Under the pieces are notes generated by a model. It had not been told where the DNA came from. It made no database searches and was given only the letters and a program-made list of their open reading frames with translations. Below are positions 14,784 through 23,252 of a stretch of 54,320 nucleotides of DNA, one piece after another (position 1 is the stretch's first letter; every line of letters starts with the position of its first letter). The DNA comes from F1-120-MAGs118 sp013360535 (GTDB taxonomy: Bacteria; Planctomycetota; UBA1135; GCA-002686595): positions 1-54,320 of the forward strand of contig JAPKHC010000042.1 in the NCBI GenBank assembly GCA_026647215.1, written 5' to 3'. A program made the position numbers and the translations under genes.

Positions 14784-17354
14784 TCAGGGAGCGAGGCAAC
14801 GTGCGAACAGGCGCTCGATGCGCCGGTACTCGTCGAGCCAGTGCGGACCGTCTTCGAAGCCGTGGTTCTGGCTCGGGTAGAGCATCGCGTCGAAGTCGAG
14901 GCCGAGGTCGATCAGCTTCTCCATCAGCCGGATCGTGTCCTGCGCGAAGACGTTGTTGTCGACGAGCCCGTGCAGGAGCAGGAGCGGGTCCTTCAGGTTC
15001 TGCGCGTGGTCGATCGGCGAGCTCGCGGCGTAGGCCTCGGGGTGCGTCGACGGCCGACCCAGTCGCGGCTGCGTGTAGCCGGGATGGTACGTGCGCCAGT
15101 CGGTCACCGAACGCAACGCGGCGCCGCCCGCCCAGCGCTCGGGCTCCTTGAAGAGCGCCATCAAGGTCAGGAATCCGCCGTAGGAGCCGCCGTAGCACGC
15201 GACCCGCGACGCATCGATCGCACCGCGCCGCGCGAGCTCGTCGACGACCGCGGCGATGTCCTCGAGCTCGAGCTTGCCGAGCTGGAACTGCACGTCGCCG
15301 CGGAACTTCGCTCCGTAGCCCGCGCTGCCGCGATAGTCGACGTCGGCGACGACGTAACCGAGCTCGGCAAGGCGCGAGTGGAACATCAGGTTGACCGCGT
15401 ATTCGGTCATCGAGTCGGTCACGTTCTGCAAGTAGCCCGCGCCGTGGATGAAGACCACGCAGGGACGCCGGTCGCCAGGCTTCGCGAGGCTCGTGCCCCG
15501 CGGCGAGTAGACGTGCGCGCGCACCGTCGTCCCGTCGGCGCTCGCGACGCCAAGTTTCTCCGGCCGGATCCAGTCGCGTTCGAGGTAGGCCGCGGGGATC
15601 GTGTCGGTGAGCCGCGTCGCCGGTGCGTCGCCCGCGAGTGCGACGCGGTAGAGCTCTCCCGGCAGCCCCAGTTCCTCGTGCAGGAACACGAGCCAGCGCC
15701 CGTCGGCGGAAACCGTCGGCGACGTGTTCATTCCCGGCGGCACCGGCAGCCAGCGGACGCCGTGCGCCTCGACGACGCCGAGCTCCCGTCGGGCGGGATC
15801 GTTGCGGCTCGCGCAGACCACGAGCGTGCCGTCCTCGGCGACGACCAGGCGCGAGACCTCGCCCTCGACTTCCGTCAGCTGGCGCAGCGCGCCGTTCGAC
15901 GGATCGAGCTCGAACACCTGATTGCGGCCGGGCGTCGTCGAGAGCGGAGCGCACTCGCTGGCGAGCAGGAGGCGCTCACCGTCCTTCGTCCAGCGCACGA
16001 AACTGCCCGGACCGCCGACCCAGCGCTCGTCACGCTCGACCAGCGCGAGGCGCTGCCCGTCACGTCCCCAGACCCATGTCTCGATCTCGCGGTAGTCGGT
16101 CGACGTGCGCCGGAACGCGAGCCGCGGCTCACCCTGGGGCGCCCAGCCGATCACGTTGGCCGTCGTCTTCGGATCGCCGGGGAGCTCGAGCGCGACGCGC
16201 TTTCCGTCGCGCGTCGACCACAGGAGCGGCTTGCGCGGCGGCCACGTGTCGTCGGCGAGCTCGCGACGCGTCTCGCGCGTGCTCACGCGCTCGGTCAGGT
16301 AGTCGGGAACGATCGTCGGCGGAGGCTGGGCGGAACGATCGACCTCGAAGGCGAACAGGAACTCGCCATCGGGCGAAAGGTCGAGGCTCTCGGGGGCCTT
16401 GAGCGCGGCGAGTCCCTCGAGCGTGCGGCCGAGGCCGGTCGCGAGATCGACGAACTGCGCTTCGGGCGCCACCCCGGGGAGTTCCGGCGTCGCGAGCTTT
16501 CCGGCGCGCGCAAAGGCCCGCTTGCGGTCGCGCGAGAGCTCGAGGCGTTCGAGCGGCGCCGCGAGGGCGCGCGTCGGGCACTCGGCGTCGGCGAGCGCGA
16601 GCGGCCAAGGGCTTGTTCCATCGAGCGGAAAGAGGAAAAGCTCCTGTCCGGCGCGCACCACGAGGCGCCGGTCCTCGTCCTCGAAGTCGAGGCCGAGCAC
16701 ACGCCCCAGCCGCTGCGGATCGTCGGACGGCACGGCCTCGTTCTCGCCGACGGGCTTGGGCGGATCGACGTGCAGCACGCGCCGCCGGATTCCTTCGCCG
16801 CCGCCGAGCTCGAGCAGCACGAGTGCGCCTTCCCACGCGACCGCCAGCACGCTTCCGCGCTCGCTCCACGTGCTCGTGCCCGCGCGCGCGGGCTTCCAAC
16901 CCTCGAGGTTCGCGACGATTCGGGTCGCGTCAGCGCTCGTGTGGGCCTCGCGCTCGAGCCGCTCGAGCAGCTCGGCGAGCGCGTCGGCCCGCGCGAGGTC
17001 CTGCAGGCCCGCTCCGGTCGGCACGAGCAGCGGACTGCGGTCCTTGCTCCAGCTGCGCTTGCCGTCGGCCGTCGTCTCGAGGCCGCGCCACTCGACCAAG
17101 GCCCACTGGCCGTCGGCCGAGAGCGAACGCAGCCGCGGCGGCTCGCCGTGCAGGCCCGGGATCAGGAACACTTCTTCCAGGGTCGGCAGCACTGCAGGAC
17201 GCCCACCCGTCGAGTGGGGACGAGGGCCGTCGCGGGTCGGCGCCGCGCACGCGGCACACAGGCCGAGAGCGAGCGCGAGGAGGGGCAGGCGGGGGGACCA
17301 AGGGCGTTCCGGGCGCCGGGGCGCGGCGCACGGCGGAGGCGGCGGGACGGACAT
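14784..17354 (-). CDS. S9 family prolyl oligopeptidase-type lipoprotein
   Basis: An 856-residue secreted serine peptidase with a lipoprotein signal ending LGLCAAC near residue 35. The first 600 residues form a WD-like propeller with strand motifs such as LSPDGEFLFAFEVD and VSADGRWLVFLHEE. The C-terminal alpha/beta hydrolase domain has the oxyanion HGAGYLQNV, the nucleophile elbow YGGSYGGF (Ser724), the acid in LLLHGLVDNNVF and the His in YPSQNHGFEDG. This is the architecture of dipeptidyl-peptidase/acylaminoacyl-peptidase-like S9 enzymes. It is transcribed ahead of the M24 peptidase. A TAAGCT hexamer six bases upstream of the ATG suggests a leaderless message. Confidence 0.85.
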   Translation of the reverse strand: MSVPPPPPCAAPRRPERPWSPRLPLLALALGLCAACAAPTRDGPRPHSTGGRPAVLPTLEEVFLIPGLHGEPPRLRSLSADGQWALVEWRGLETTADGKRSWSKDRSPLLVPTGAGLQDLARADALAELLERLEREAHTSADATRIVANLEGWKPARAGTSTWSERGSVLAVAWEGALVLLELGGGEGIRRRVLHVDPPKPVGENEAVPSDDPQRLGRVLGLDFEDEDRRLVVRAGQELFLFPLDGTSPWPLALADAECPTRALAAPLERLELSRDRKRAFARAGKLATPELPGVAPEAQFVDLATGLGRTLEGLAALKAPESLDLSPDGEFLFAFEVDRSAQPPPTIVPDYLTERVSTRETRRELADDTWPPRKPLLWSTRDGKRVALELPGDPKTTANVIGWAPQGEPRLAFRRTSTDYREIETWVWGRDGQRLALVERDERWVGGPGSFVRWTKDGERLLLASECAPLSTTPGRNQVFELDPSNGALRQLTEVEGEVSRLVVAEDGTLVVCASRNDPARRELGVVEAHGVRWLPVPPGMNTSPTVSADGRWLVFLHEELGLPGELYRVALAGDAPATRLTDTIPAAYLERDWIRPEKLGVASADGTTVRAHVYSPRGTSLAKPGDRRPCVVFIHGAGYLQNVTDSMTEYAVNLMFHSRLAELGYVVADVDYRGSAGYGAKFRGDVQFQLGKLELEDIAAVVDELARRGAIDASRVACYGGSYGGFLTLMALFKEPERWAGGAALRSVTDWRTYHPGYTQPRLGRPSTHPEAYAASSPIDHAQNLKDPLLLLHGLVDNNVFAQDTIRLMEKLIDLGLDFDAMLYPSQNHGFEDGPHWLDEYRRIERLFARCLAP

Positions 17355-17360
17355 GCGCGC

Positions 17361-17366
17361 AGCTTA
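17361..17366 (-). promoter_or_regulatory. Candidate -10 element for the S9 peptidase operon
   Basis: On the minus strand TAAGCT ends six bases before the ATG at 17354, without a Shine-Dalgarno sequence. Confidence 0.4.
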
Positions 17367-17435
17367 CGCAGGCGGGCCCGTTCCTCGCGCGGTTTGGCTC
17401 CAGACCGGCCGAGCGGAAAACCGAAAGCCCCGCTC

Positions 17436-18101
17436 GTGCTCTCCCCGCAGCCGCAGCACGAAACCGACGCTTCCCTCGGCACGACCGCGGCCGAGCTGCT
17501 CGCCCGCGACGTTCCGATCGCGCTCGAGGCGGCGCCGGTGGAGCTCGCGCCCGAGCCCGTCGAGGTCGCGCCCGAGGTGAGCCTGCCGCCGCGGCCCAAG
17601 CGCTCGCCGTGGCTCGTGCTCGGACTGCAGGTCGCGGCGCTGCTCGCCTTCGCATACCTGTGCCTCTTCAACCTCTCGGTCGTGCGCGGCAGCTCGATGG
17701 CGCCGCGCATCCACGACGGCGACCGCATCCTGATCGACCACCTGAGCTACGTGTTCGGCGACGTGCAGCGCGGCGACATCGTCGTGCTGAAGTACCCGCT
17801 CGATCCGTCGGTGGACTACATCAAGCGCGTGGTGGGGCTCCCCGGCGACGAGGTGCTCCTGCAGGACGGGCACGTATGGGTCAACGGCGAGCTGGTCGAC
17901 GAGCCGTACGTCGATGAACCGGATCCGTTCTCGCGCCAGCGAGTGCGCGTCAAGCCGGCGCATTTCTTCGTGCTCGGCGACAACCGGCCGCGCTCGAGCG
18001 ATTCGCGCGAGTTCGGCCTCGTGCCGCAGGACTACATCCGCGGGCGCGTCGAGCTGCGCGTCTGGCCGCCCGAGCGGGCCGGCCCGATCGACGCGGAGTG
18101 A
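17436..18101 (+). CDS. lepB: Signal peptidase I
   Basis: A 221-residue S26A peptidase that cleaves signal peptides of exported proteins at the outer face of the inner membrane. After an acidic, proline-rich N-terminus of about 50 residues comes one membrane helix (WLVLGLQVAALLAFAYLCLF), then box B with the nucleophile Ser in RGSSMAPRIHDGDRIL, box C/D with the general base Lys in YIKRVVGLPGDEV, and box E LGDNRPRSSDSREFG. All catalytic boxes are intact. I use GTG 17436 because the frame upstream is shadow sequence of the opposite-strand gene. The size is typical of the single-helix form. Confidence 0.88.
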   Translation: MLSPQPQHETDASLGTTAAELLARDVPIALEAAPVELAPEPVEVAPEVSLPPRPKRSPWLVLGLQVAALLAFAYLCLFNLSVVRGSSMAPRIHDGDRILIDHLSYVFGDVQRGDIVVLKYPLDPSVDYIKRVVGLPGDEVLLQDGHVWVNGELVDEPYVDEPDPFSRQRVRVKPAHFFVLGDNRPRSSDSREFGLVPQDYIRGRVELRVWPPERAGPIDAE

Positions 18102-18112
18102 GTCGAGCGCGC

Positions 18113-18118
18113 TAGAGT
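18113..18118 (+). promoter_or_regulatory. Candidate -10 element for the SDR gene
   Basis: TAGAGT ends seven bases before ATG 18126. The intervening GGGG is too close to the start to be a useful Shine-Dalgarno sequence, so a leaderless transcript is likely. Confidence 0.4.
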
Positions 18119-18125
18119 ATCGGGG

Positions 18126-18854
18126 ATGTCCCCTGATCCTCAGCGCGTCGCCCTCGTCACCGGAGGAGCGCGTGGACTTGGCCTCGCCTGCGCGCGCAAG
18201 CTCGCGCAAGAGGGCGTGCGAGTGCACCTCGCCTACCGCAGCGCCGGAGCGCACATCGCTGCGCTCGAGCGCGAGTTCGGCGGGCGAGTGCATCAGGCCG
18301 ACGTCGAGCGCGAGGGCGACTGGGCGCGCCTCGCGGGCGAGCTCCTCGCGCATGAAGGCCGCCTCGACCACTTCGTGCACGCCGTCGGCGAGTACGAGCA
18401 CGGCCCCCTGGCCGAAGTCAGCGGCCCGACGCTGCAGCGGCTCTTCGCGAACAACGTCGTGAGCGCTTTTCTCGGTGTTTCCGCGCTGCGTCCGGCCCTG
18501 CGCGCGTCGCGGGGCACGGTCGTGCTGTTCGGCTGCGCCGGCGTCGATTCTGCACGCGCACGTCGCGACGCGGCGGCCTACGTGGCGGCCAAGACCGCGC
18601 TGCTCGTGCTCGCGCGTTCGTGGGCGCAAGAAGAGGCGGAGCATGGCGTGCGCGTCAACATGGTCGCGCCGGGGCTGGTGCCGCACGAACACGCCTCCGA
18701 GGACACGCTCGATCCGGCGCTCTGGCAGCGCATTCCCCTCGGTCGCCCCGGCGAGCCGCACGAAGTCGCCGACGTGGTCGCGTGGCTCTCTTCGCAGGCT
18801 TCCAGCTACGTCACGGGCGCCGTCGTTCCGATCGCGGGCGGCTGGATGCTGTAG
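18126..18854 (+). CDS. FabG-like SDR oxidoreductase
   Basis: A 242-residue cytoplasmic short-chain dehydrogenase. It has the cofactor motif VTGGARGLGLACARKL (residues about 10-25), the structural Asn in FANNVVSAF, and Tyr-x-x-x-Lys in AAAYVAAKTALL. The C-terminal SSYVTGAVVPIAGGWML is typical of FabG-like members. The usual catalytic Ser about 13 residues before the Tyr appears to be replaced, the segment being LFGCAGVDS, so catalysis may be altered. The substrate is unknown. The Nudix gene begins 11 bases after the stop. Confidence 0.82.
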   Translation: MSPDPQRVALVTGGARGLGLACARKLAQEGVRVHLAYRSAGAHIAALEREFGGRVHQADVEREGDWARLAGELLAHEGRLDHFVHAVGEYEHGPLAEVSGPTLQRLFANNVVSAFLGVSALRPALRASRGTVVLFGCAGVDSARARRDAAAYVAAKTALLVLARSWAQEEAEHGVRVNMVAPGLVPHEHASEDTLDPALWQRIPLGRPGEPHEVADVVAWLSSQASSYVTGAVVPIAGGWML

Positions 18855-18865
18855 GGAGCTTGCGC

Positions 18866-19450
18866 GTGACGGATTTTGAGGACCTGCGCGCGCTGCTGCA
18901 CGGACGCACGCCATTGTTCGATGCTCCCGAGGGCGTTCCGCAGGCGGCCGTCGCGCTCCTGATCGCGGAGTTCGAGCGCCGCCGCGAGCTCTTGCTGATC
19001 CGTCGCGCCGAACGCGCCGGCGATCCTTGGTCGGGGCACATGGCGCTGCCCGGAGGCCGGCGCGAGGCCCACGATCCGGATCTGTTCGACACGGCCTTGC
19101 GCGAGACCGCGGAAGAGGTCGGCGTCGACCTGCGGCGAGCGCTCCACCTCGGCGGACTCGACGACCTGCGTCCCGTGACCGCGCCCGCGCGTGTCGTCGT
19201 GCGGCCCTTCGTGTTCGCGATGTCCGGACGACCCGACCTCGCCCTCTCCGATGAAGTGGCACGCGTCGTCTGGGCGCCGTTGGACGAGCTCGCGCGCTCG
19301 CGCTCGACCACCGAAGTGTTCCATCAAGGTGCGCTGCGCACGATGCCGTGCTACCGCGTCGGCGAGGACATCGTGTGGGGCATGACCCAGCGCATCCTCG
19401 AGCCCTTCGTCGAGGGCTGGCGCGTCAGGAACGCACGATCGGAGTCGTGA
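18866..19450 (+). CDS. Nudix hydrolase, CoA pyrophosphatase-like (NudL/UPF0035 type)
   Basis: A 194-residue protein with the arrangement of the CoA-diphosphatase Nudix group: LLLIRRAERAGDPWSGHMALPGG before the Nudix helix and TALRETAEEVGV within it, where NudL-type enzymes have HxGQxAFPGG and TALREAxEExGL. Members hydrolyse CoA to 3',5'-ADP and phosphopantetheine in the cytoplasm. I start at GTG 18866 behind AGGGAGCT (18853-18860). The last 26 bases overlap the end of the opposing FAH-family gene. It is probably co-transcribed with the SDR upstream. Confidence 0.8.
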   Translation: MTDFEDLRALLHGRTPLFDAPEGVPQAAVALLIAEFERRRELLLIRRAERAGDPWSGHMALPGGRREAHDPDLFDTALRETAEEVGVDLRRALHLGGLDDLRPVTAPARVVVRPFVFAMSGRPDLALSDEVARVVWAPLDELARSRSTTEVFHQGALRTMPCYRVGEDIVWGMTQRILEPFVEGWRVRNARSES

Positions 19451-20298
19451 GCGCGCCGATGCGCTCGATCGTGCAGGTCACCTCGTCGCCGTGGACGAGC
19501 GGACCGACTCCGGCCGGCGTGCCCATCAGCACGATGTCGCCCAGCCGCAGCGTCAGGTGGCGCGAGAGCCACGCCAGCGCCTGCGGCACGCTGACGATCA
19601 GGTCGCGCGTGGTGGCGTTCTGGCGCCGCTCCTCGGAGCCGTCCGCATGGCGCACGTCGGCCTTGACCCGCAGGTCGCCGATGTCGAGGAAGTCGGCCCA
19701 GCGGGCACGCGCCATCGAAGTTCTTGGCGCGGAACCACGGGTACTTCTTGTTGCGGTCGTCGCCCTGCATCGTCCGCAGCGTGAGGTCATTGGCGACGGT
19801 GTAGCCCGCGACGTGCTCCAGCGCTCGCGCCTCGGCGATGTCGCGCCCGTCGCGACCGATCACGACCGCGAGTTCCGCCTCGTGGTCGACACGCGCGCTG
19901 TACCAGCCGGGAACCTTGACCTTCGCGCCGTGAGGGACGAGCGTCTCAGGCAGCTTGTTGAAGACGAGCGGCTCCTCGGGCACGGCCTCGCCGAACTCCG
20001 CCGCGTGCTCGCGGAAGTTCTTGCCCAGCGCCAGCACCTTGCCGACCTGCTCGGTCTCGACCGGCACGAGCACCTGCCCGAGCGGGCTCACCTCGCGCCA
20101 GCGACCGCGCGCGAGCGCCGCCTCGAGCGGCACGCGCTCGAAGAAGCCGTCGGCCGCCAGCTCGAGCACCGTCCGCGGCGCCGCCGGCGCCTGATCGTCG
20201 AGCCAGCCCGAAAGGTCGAGCGGCCGACCATCGACCTCGAGCACGAGGGAAGGGTGCCGCTCGGAAGGGACGCGGAAGAGTCGCAGCGCGGGAGTCAT
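19425..20298 (-). pseudogene. Fumarylacetoacetate hydrolase-family gene with a frameshift
   Basis: The first frame runs from ATG 20298 and encodes a normal FAH N-terminus and core (VLALGKNFREHAAE, ARVDHEAELAVVIGRDG, YTVANDLTLRTMQ) up to AKNFDGACPLG. At about 19695-19700 the frame breaks. The family sequence resumes one frame over as ADFLDIGDLRVKADV, LIVSVPQALAWLSRHLTL and IVLMGTPAGVGPLVHGDE, and ends at 19425. Joined, the product would be about 290 residues, the usual length for the family, which acts on acyl-pyruvates or beta-diketones. The break lies at GGGCC within CTGGGCCGAC, so a one-base insertion in a G run is the simplest cause. It may be a real pseudogene, a sequencing error or, less likely, recoding. 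Confidence 0.8.
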
Positions 20299-20322
20299 GC
20301 GCAGGAATCTAGCGTCGGGTGC

Positions 20323-22098
20323 CTACCGCGGGAGCGCCGCCTCGAGCGTGAGGAGTGCGTAGGCCGTGCCGAGCAGCGGGTTGCCTTCCATCCAGCGCGG
20401 GCTGTTGGCATTGATCCACGAGCCGTCGACCTTGCTCTGCATCGAGACCACACGCCCACACAGCTCGTTGCGCCACGCGTGCGTGTGCCCCGTGCCGTCG
20501 ACGACTTGTTCGATGCCGACCAGCGTCAGCGCCTGCGCCATCGTGTGGAAGTAATAGAAGAGCCCCTGATAGGGCGCCTGCGGATCGCGGCCCGCCGGGA
20601 AGCCGGGGTTGACGTCGAGCGTGTAGTTCTTCTGCACCCACTTCGAGGCGGCGACGACACGCGGGTCGTCCTTCTTGGCGCCCGCGAACACGAGGCTCTT
20701 GAGCAGCGCATAGGTCATCGAGCCGTAGGAGCGCGGCACCTTGACGCCGCCCTCGAGCTCCTCGAAGCCGGCCTTCGAGTCGCCGGGCGCGTAGCCGGAA
20801 CCTCCGTCGTTGCCCGGCTTGATCACGACGTTGCCGTCCTTGATCTCCACCTTGTTCGACTCCGAGCGGTTCTGGCAACGCTCGAGGAACTTCAGCGCCT
20901 TCTGGTAGGTCGGCGCGTTGGGCTCGAGTCCCGAGCTCGCGAGCGCCTCGAGCGCCATCTGCAGGTTCGACAGGTCGGGCCGTTCGGTCGAGCCGTACCC
21001 GATGCCTCCGTAGTACAGGTCGCCTTCGCTGTAGCCCTCGCCATCGTCGAACTGCAGGTTGACGAGGAACTGCTGTGCGCGGGCGATCGTGTCCTTCCAC
21101 TTCGTGTCGCCCGAGCGCGAGAAGGCGAGGATCGAGGCCGAGGTCGCGTAGTTGATGACCTTGCCGTCGTGGATCGAGCCGTCGGGCTTCTGCAGCGTGC
21201 CGAGCCAGGCGAGGCCCTTGTCGATGCAGGCCTGCGTCGCTTCCGGGCGCGGCTTGGGCACGCACTGCAGCGCACCGAGCACCATCGCCGTAAGGCCCGC
21301 GTCCGGCTTGCCCGGAGCGCCCCAGCGTCCGTCCATGCTCGCGGCGACGAGGAAGTCGGCGCCACGCTGCAGCGCCGCGAGCGTCGCGGTGCGATCGGCG
21401 GGCGTGAACAGCGGCAGTGGAGTGAGCGTCGCACCGGGCGCGGCGGCGCTCGGCGCGCTCTTCTTGAGCAGGCGCTCGAGCTCCGAGAGCGTGACGACGT
21501 TGCTCGCGGTCATCACCAGCGCGAGATCGGCCTGTTTCTCCCAGCGGCCGGGCTGCGTCTGCTCGGCGAGGATCGAGCGCGCGACGCGCTCGAGCTCCTT
21601 GGGGCTCGCTTCGGCGGGGATGCGCGGGTCGCGCGCACTGGGTTCTTCATCGCCGAGCGCCGCGAGTGCCTTGCCCAGCGCGGCCTTGGAGTCGGGATCC
21701 GCGAGCGCGAACAGCGCCTCGACCGCGATGCGCGTCTCGACGCGGCGCGCCTCGACGGGCGCCTTGGGGTCGTCGGAGATCAAGCCGTCGGCCGTCTGCT
21801 TCGACACCAGATACTCCGCCGCGCGCCGCACGAACGGGCCGTCGATCGAGCGGTAGCGGTCCGGGCAGCCCGCGAAGGCCCGCAGGACTATGGCCGTGGT
21901 CTTGACGCTGTTGCCGTAACTTCCGTTGCCCTGCTCCTGCTGCGAGCGCATCCAACGCACCGCGGCGCGGATGGGGTCGGCGAGGTTCAGGTCCTGCGCG
22001 TCCTGCGCGCTCGCGCTCACCGGCGTCGGGGTGGCCACGAGCGGGGCGGGGCTGGGGGTGCCACACAGGGCGAACACGGAGGCGAGGGTGGTCCACAT
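20323..22098 (-). CDS. Squalene-cyclase/prenyltransferase-like alpha-toroid repeat protein
   Basis: A 591-residue protein with an N-terminal signal-like segment (WTTLASVFALCG) and at least six QW-like or prenyltransferase repeats, for example AVRWMRSQQEQGNGSYGNS, AAEYLVSKQTADGLISDD, LAWLGTLQKPDGSIHDG and QFLVNLQFDDGEGYSEGD. The DxDD motif of squalene-hopene cyclases was not found, so cyclase activity is not supported; the fold is an alpha/alpha toroid. Secreted proteins of this kind are frequent in Planctomycetes with unknown role. The long frame upstream of 22098 reads through non-coding and antisense sequence, so I use this ATG. Confidence 0.75.
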   Translation of the reverse strand: MWTTLASVFALCGTPSPAPLVATPTPVSASAQDAQDLNLADPIRAAVRWMRSQQEQGNGSYGNSVKTTAIVLRAFAGCPDRYRSIDGPFVRRAAEYLVSKQTADGLISDDPKAPVEARRVETRIAVEALFALADPDSKAALGKALAALGDEEPSARDPRIPAEASPKELERVARSILAEQTQPGRWEKQADLALVMTASNVVTLSELERLLKKSAPSAAAPGATLTPLPLFTPADRTATLAALQRGADFLVAASMDGRWGAPGKPDAGLTAMVLGALQCVPKPRPEATQACIDKGLAWLGTLQKPDGSIHDGKVINYATSASILAFSRSGDTKWKDTIARAQQFLVNLQFDDGEGYSEGDLYYGGIGYGSTERPDLSNLQMALEALASSGLEPNAPTYQKALKFLERCQNRSESNKVEIKDGNVVIKPGNDGGSGYAPGDSKAGFEELEGGVKVPRSYGSMTYALLKSLVFAGAKKDDPRVVAASKWVQKNYTLDVNPGFPAGRDPQAPYQGLFYYFHTMAQALTLVGIEQVVDGTGHTHAWRNELCGRVVSMQSKVDGSWINANSPRWMEGNPLLGTAYALLTLEAALPR

Positions 22099-22242
22099 GG
22101 CGCGACAGGGGATCGGGGTCTGGGGCCGGATGGCGCTCCGTTCCCGGACGGGAAGGCGCGGCGACGGCGGGTTCCGGAGCGCATCCTGTAGCGCAGCCGC
22201 CGGGGGAGTTCCAACGTTTGCACGGCCCCGAGGTTCACCCCT

Positions 22243-22248
22243 TACGCT
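22243..22248 (+). promoter_or_regulatory. Candidate promoter -10 for the deiodinase-like gene
   Basis: TACGCT ends six bases before ATG 22255. TTGCAC at 22218-22223 could serve as -35 with a 19-base spacer. Confidence 0.4.
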
Positions 22249-22254
22249 GGGAGC

Positions 22255-22929
22255 ATGCAAGAGCCGGAGCGAGAGCCCGATTTTGTGCCTCTGGGGAGCG
22301 TCCGCAGGAGCGCCGGCGAGATGCTGGCGCGGGCCCGGGAATTCCGGGACGAGCTCGCGCTCCGCCGCAGCGTCCGGCACTTCTCGAGCGAGCCGCTGCC
22401 CGAGGGGCTGCTCGACCTGTGCGTCGCCGCCGCCGCGAGCGCGCCGTCCGGAGCCCACCGGCAGCCTTGGACGTTCGTGGTCGTGCGCGATCCAGCGCTC
22501 AAGCGCGAGATCCGCCAGGCTGCGGAGGCCGAGGAGTTCCGCTTCTATTCCGAGCGCATCACCGACGAATGGCGGGGCGCGCTCGCCCCGCTGGGGACGA
22601 CCCGGGAGAAGCCGTTCCTCGAGGAGGCGCCCGCGCTGATCGTGGTCTTCCGGCATGCGCACGGAGTCGAAGGCGAGCGCAAGGTCACGAACTACTACAC
22701 GCAGGAGTCGGTGGGCATCGCCAGCGGCTTCCTGCTCGCGGCGTTGCACCACGCGGGCCTGGCGACGCTCACGCACACCCCGTCGCCGATGGAATTCCTC
22801 GCGCGCATTCTCGGGCGGCCCGCGCACGAGCGCGCGTTCCTGCTCATTCCCGTCGGCCATCCGAGCGCGGGTTGCGCGGTGCCGAACCTCAAGCGCAAGT
22901 CGCTCGGAGAGGTGCGGGTGGAACTCTAG
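22255..22929 (+). CDS. Nitroreductase-fold flavoprotein, iodotyrosine deiodinase-like
   Basis: A 224-residue FMN flavoprotein. RRSVRHFSSEPLPEGLL and AAASAPSGAHRQPWTFVVV match the phosphate- and flavin-binding segments of the iodotyrosine deiodinase (IYD) branch more closely than ordinary nitroreductases. The three IYD residues that hold the zwitterion of halotyrosine (human Glu157, Tyr161, Lys182) are present with the same spacing as Glu94, Tyr98 and Lys119. Residues 140-185 (NYYTQESVGIASGFLLAALH, then HTPSPMEFL) complete the family pattern. The expected reaction is reductive dehalogenation of mono- or di-halotyrosine in the cytoplasm; the natural bacterial role is not established. The upstream hexamer TACGCT suggests a leaderless message. 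Confidence 0.82.
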   Translation: MQEPEREPDFVPLGSVRRSAGEMLARAREFRDELALRRSVRHFSSEPLPEGLLDLCVAAAASAPSGAHRQPWTFVVVRDPALKREIRQAAEAEEFRFYSERITDEWRGALAPLGTTREKPFLEEAPALIVVFRHAHGVEGERKVTNYYTQESVGIASGFLLAALHHAGLATLTHTPSPMEFLARILGRPAHERAFLLIPVGHPSAGCAVPNLKRKSLGEVRVEL

Positions 22930-22937
22930 AGTGCCGC

Positions 22938-23252
22938 TCAGTCGATGCGCACGGCCGTGCCGTAGGCGAGCAGCTCGGCGCAGCCGCTGGCGATCTCGCT
23001 CGTGACGAAGCGCAGGCCGACGACGGCGTTGGCACCACGCGCCGTGGCTTCGGCGATCATGCGGTCGAGCGCCTGCTCGCGGCTCTCGGCGAGCAGCTTG
23101 GTGTACTCCTCGACCTCGCCGCCGACCAGGTTCTTGAAGAACGCGCCGAGGTCGCGGCCGAAGTTCGCGGCGCGCACGGTGTTGCCGCGGACCATGCCGA
23201 GGGTCTCGACGATGCGCCGGCCTTCGACGGAATCGGTGGTGACGACGATCAT
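22938..23252 (-). CDS. YbjQ/UPF0145 family protein
   Basis: A 104-residue protein with the family signature: VVTTDSVEGRRIVETLGMV at the start, a central NFGRDLGAFFKNLVGGE, ALDRMIAEATARGANAVVGL, and the end GCAELLAYGTAVRI. YbjQ-like proteins form beta/alpha oligomers; their function is unknown. Its ATG overlaps the stop of the preceding membrane protein by four bases (ATGA), so translation is probably coupled to the sigma-factor operon. Confidence 0.85.
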   Translation of the reverse strand: MIVVTTDSVEGRRIVETLGMVRGNTVRAANFGRDLGAFFKNLVGGEVEEYTKLLAESREQALDRMIAEATARGANAVVGLRFVTSEIASGCAELLAYGTAVRID

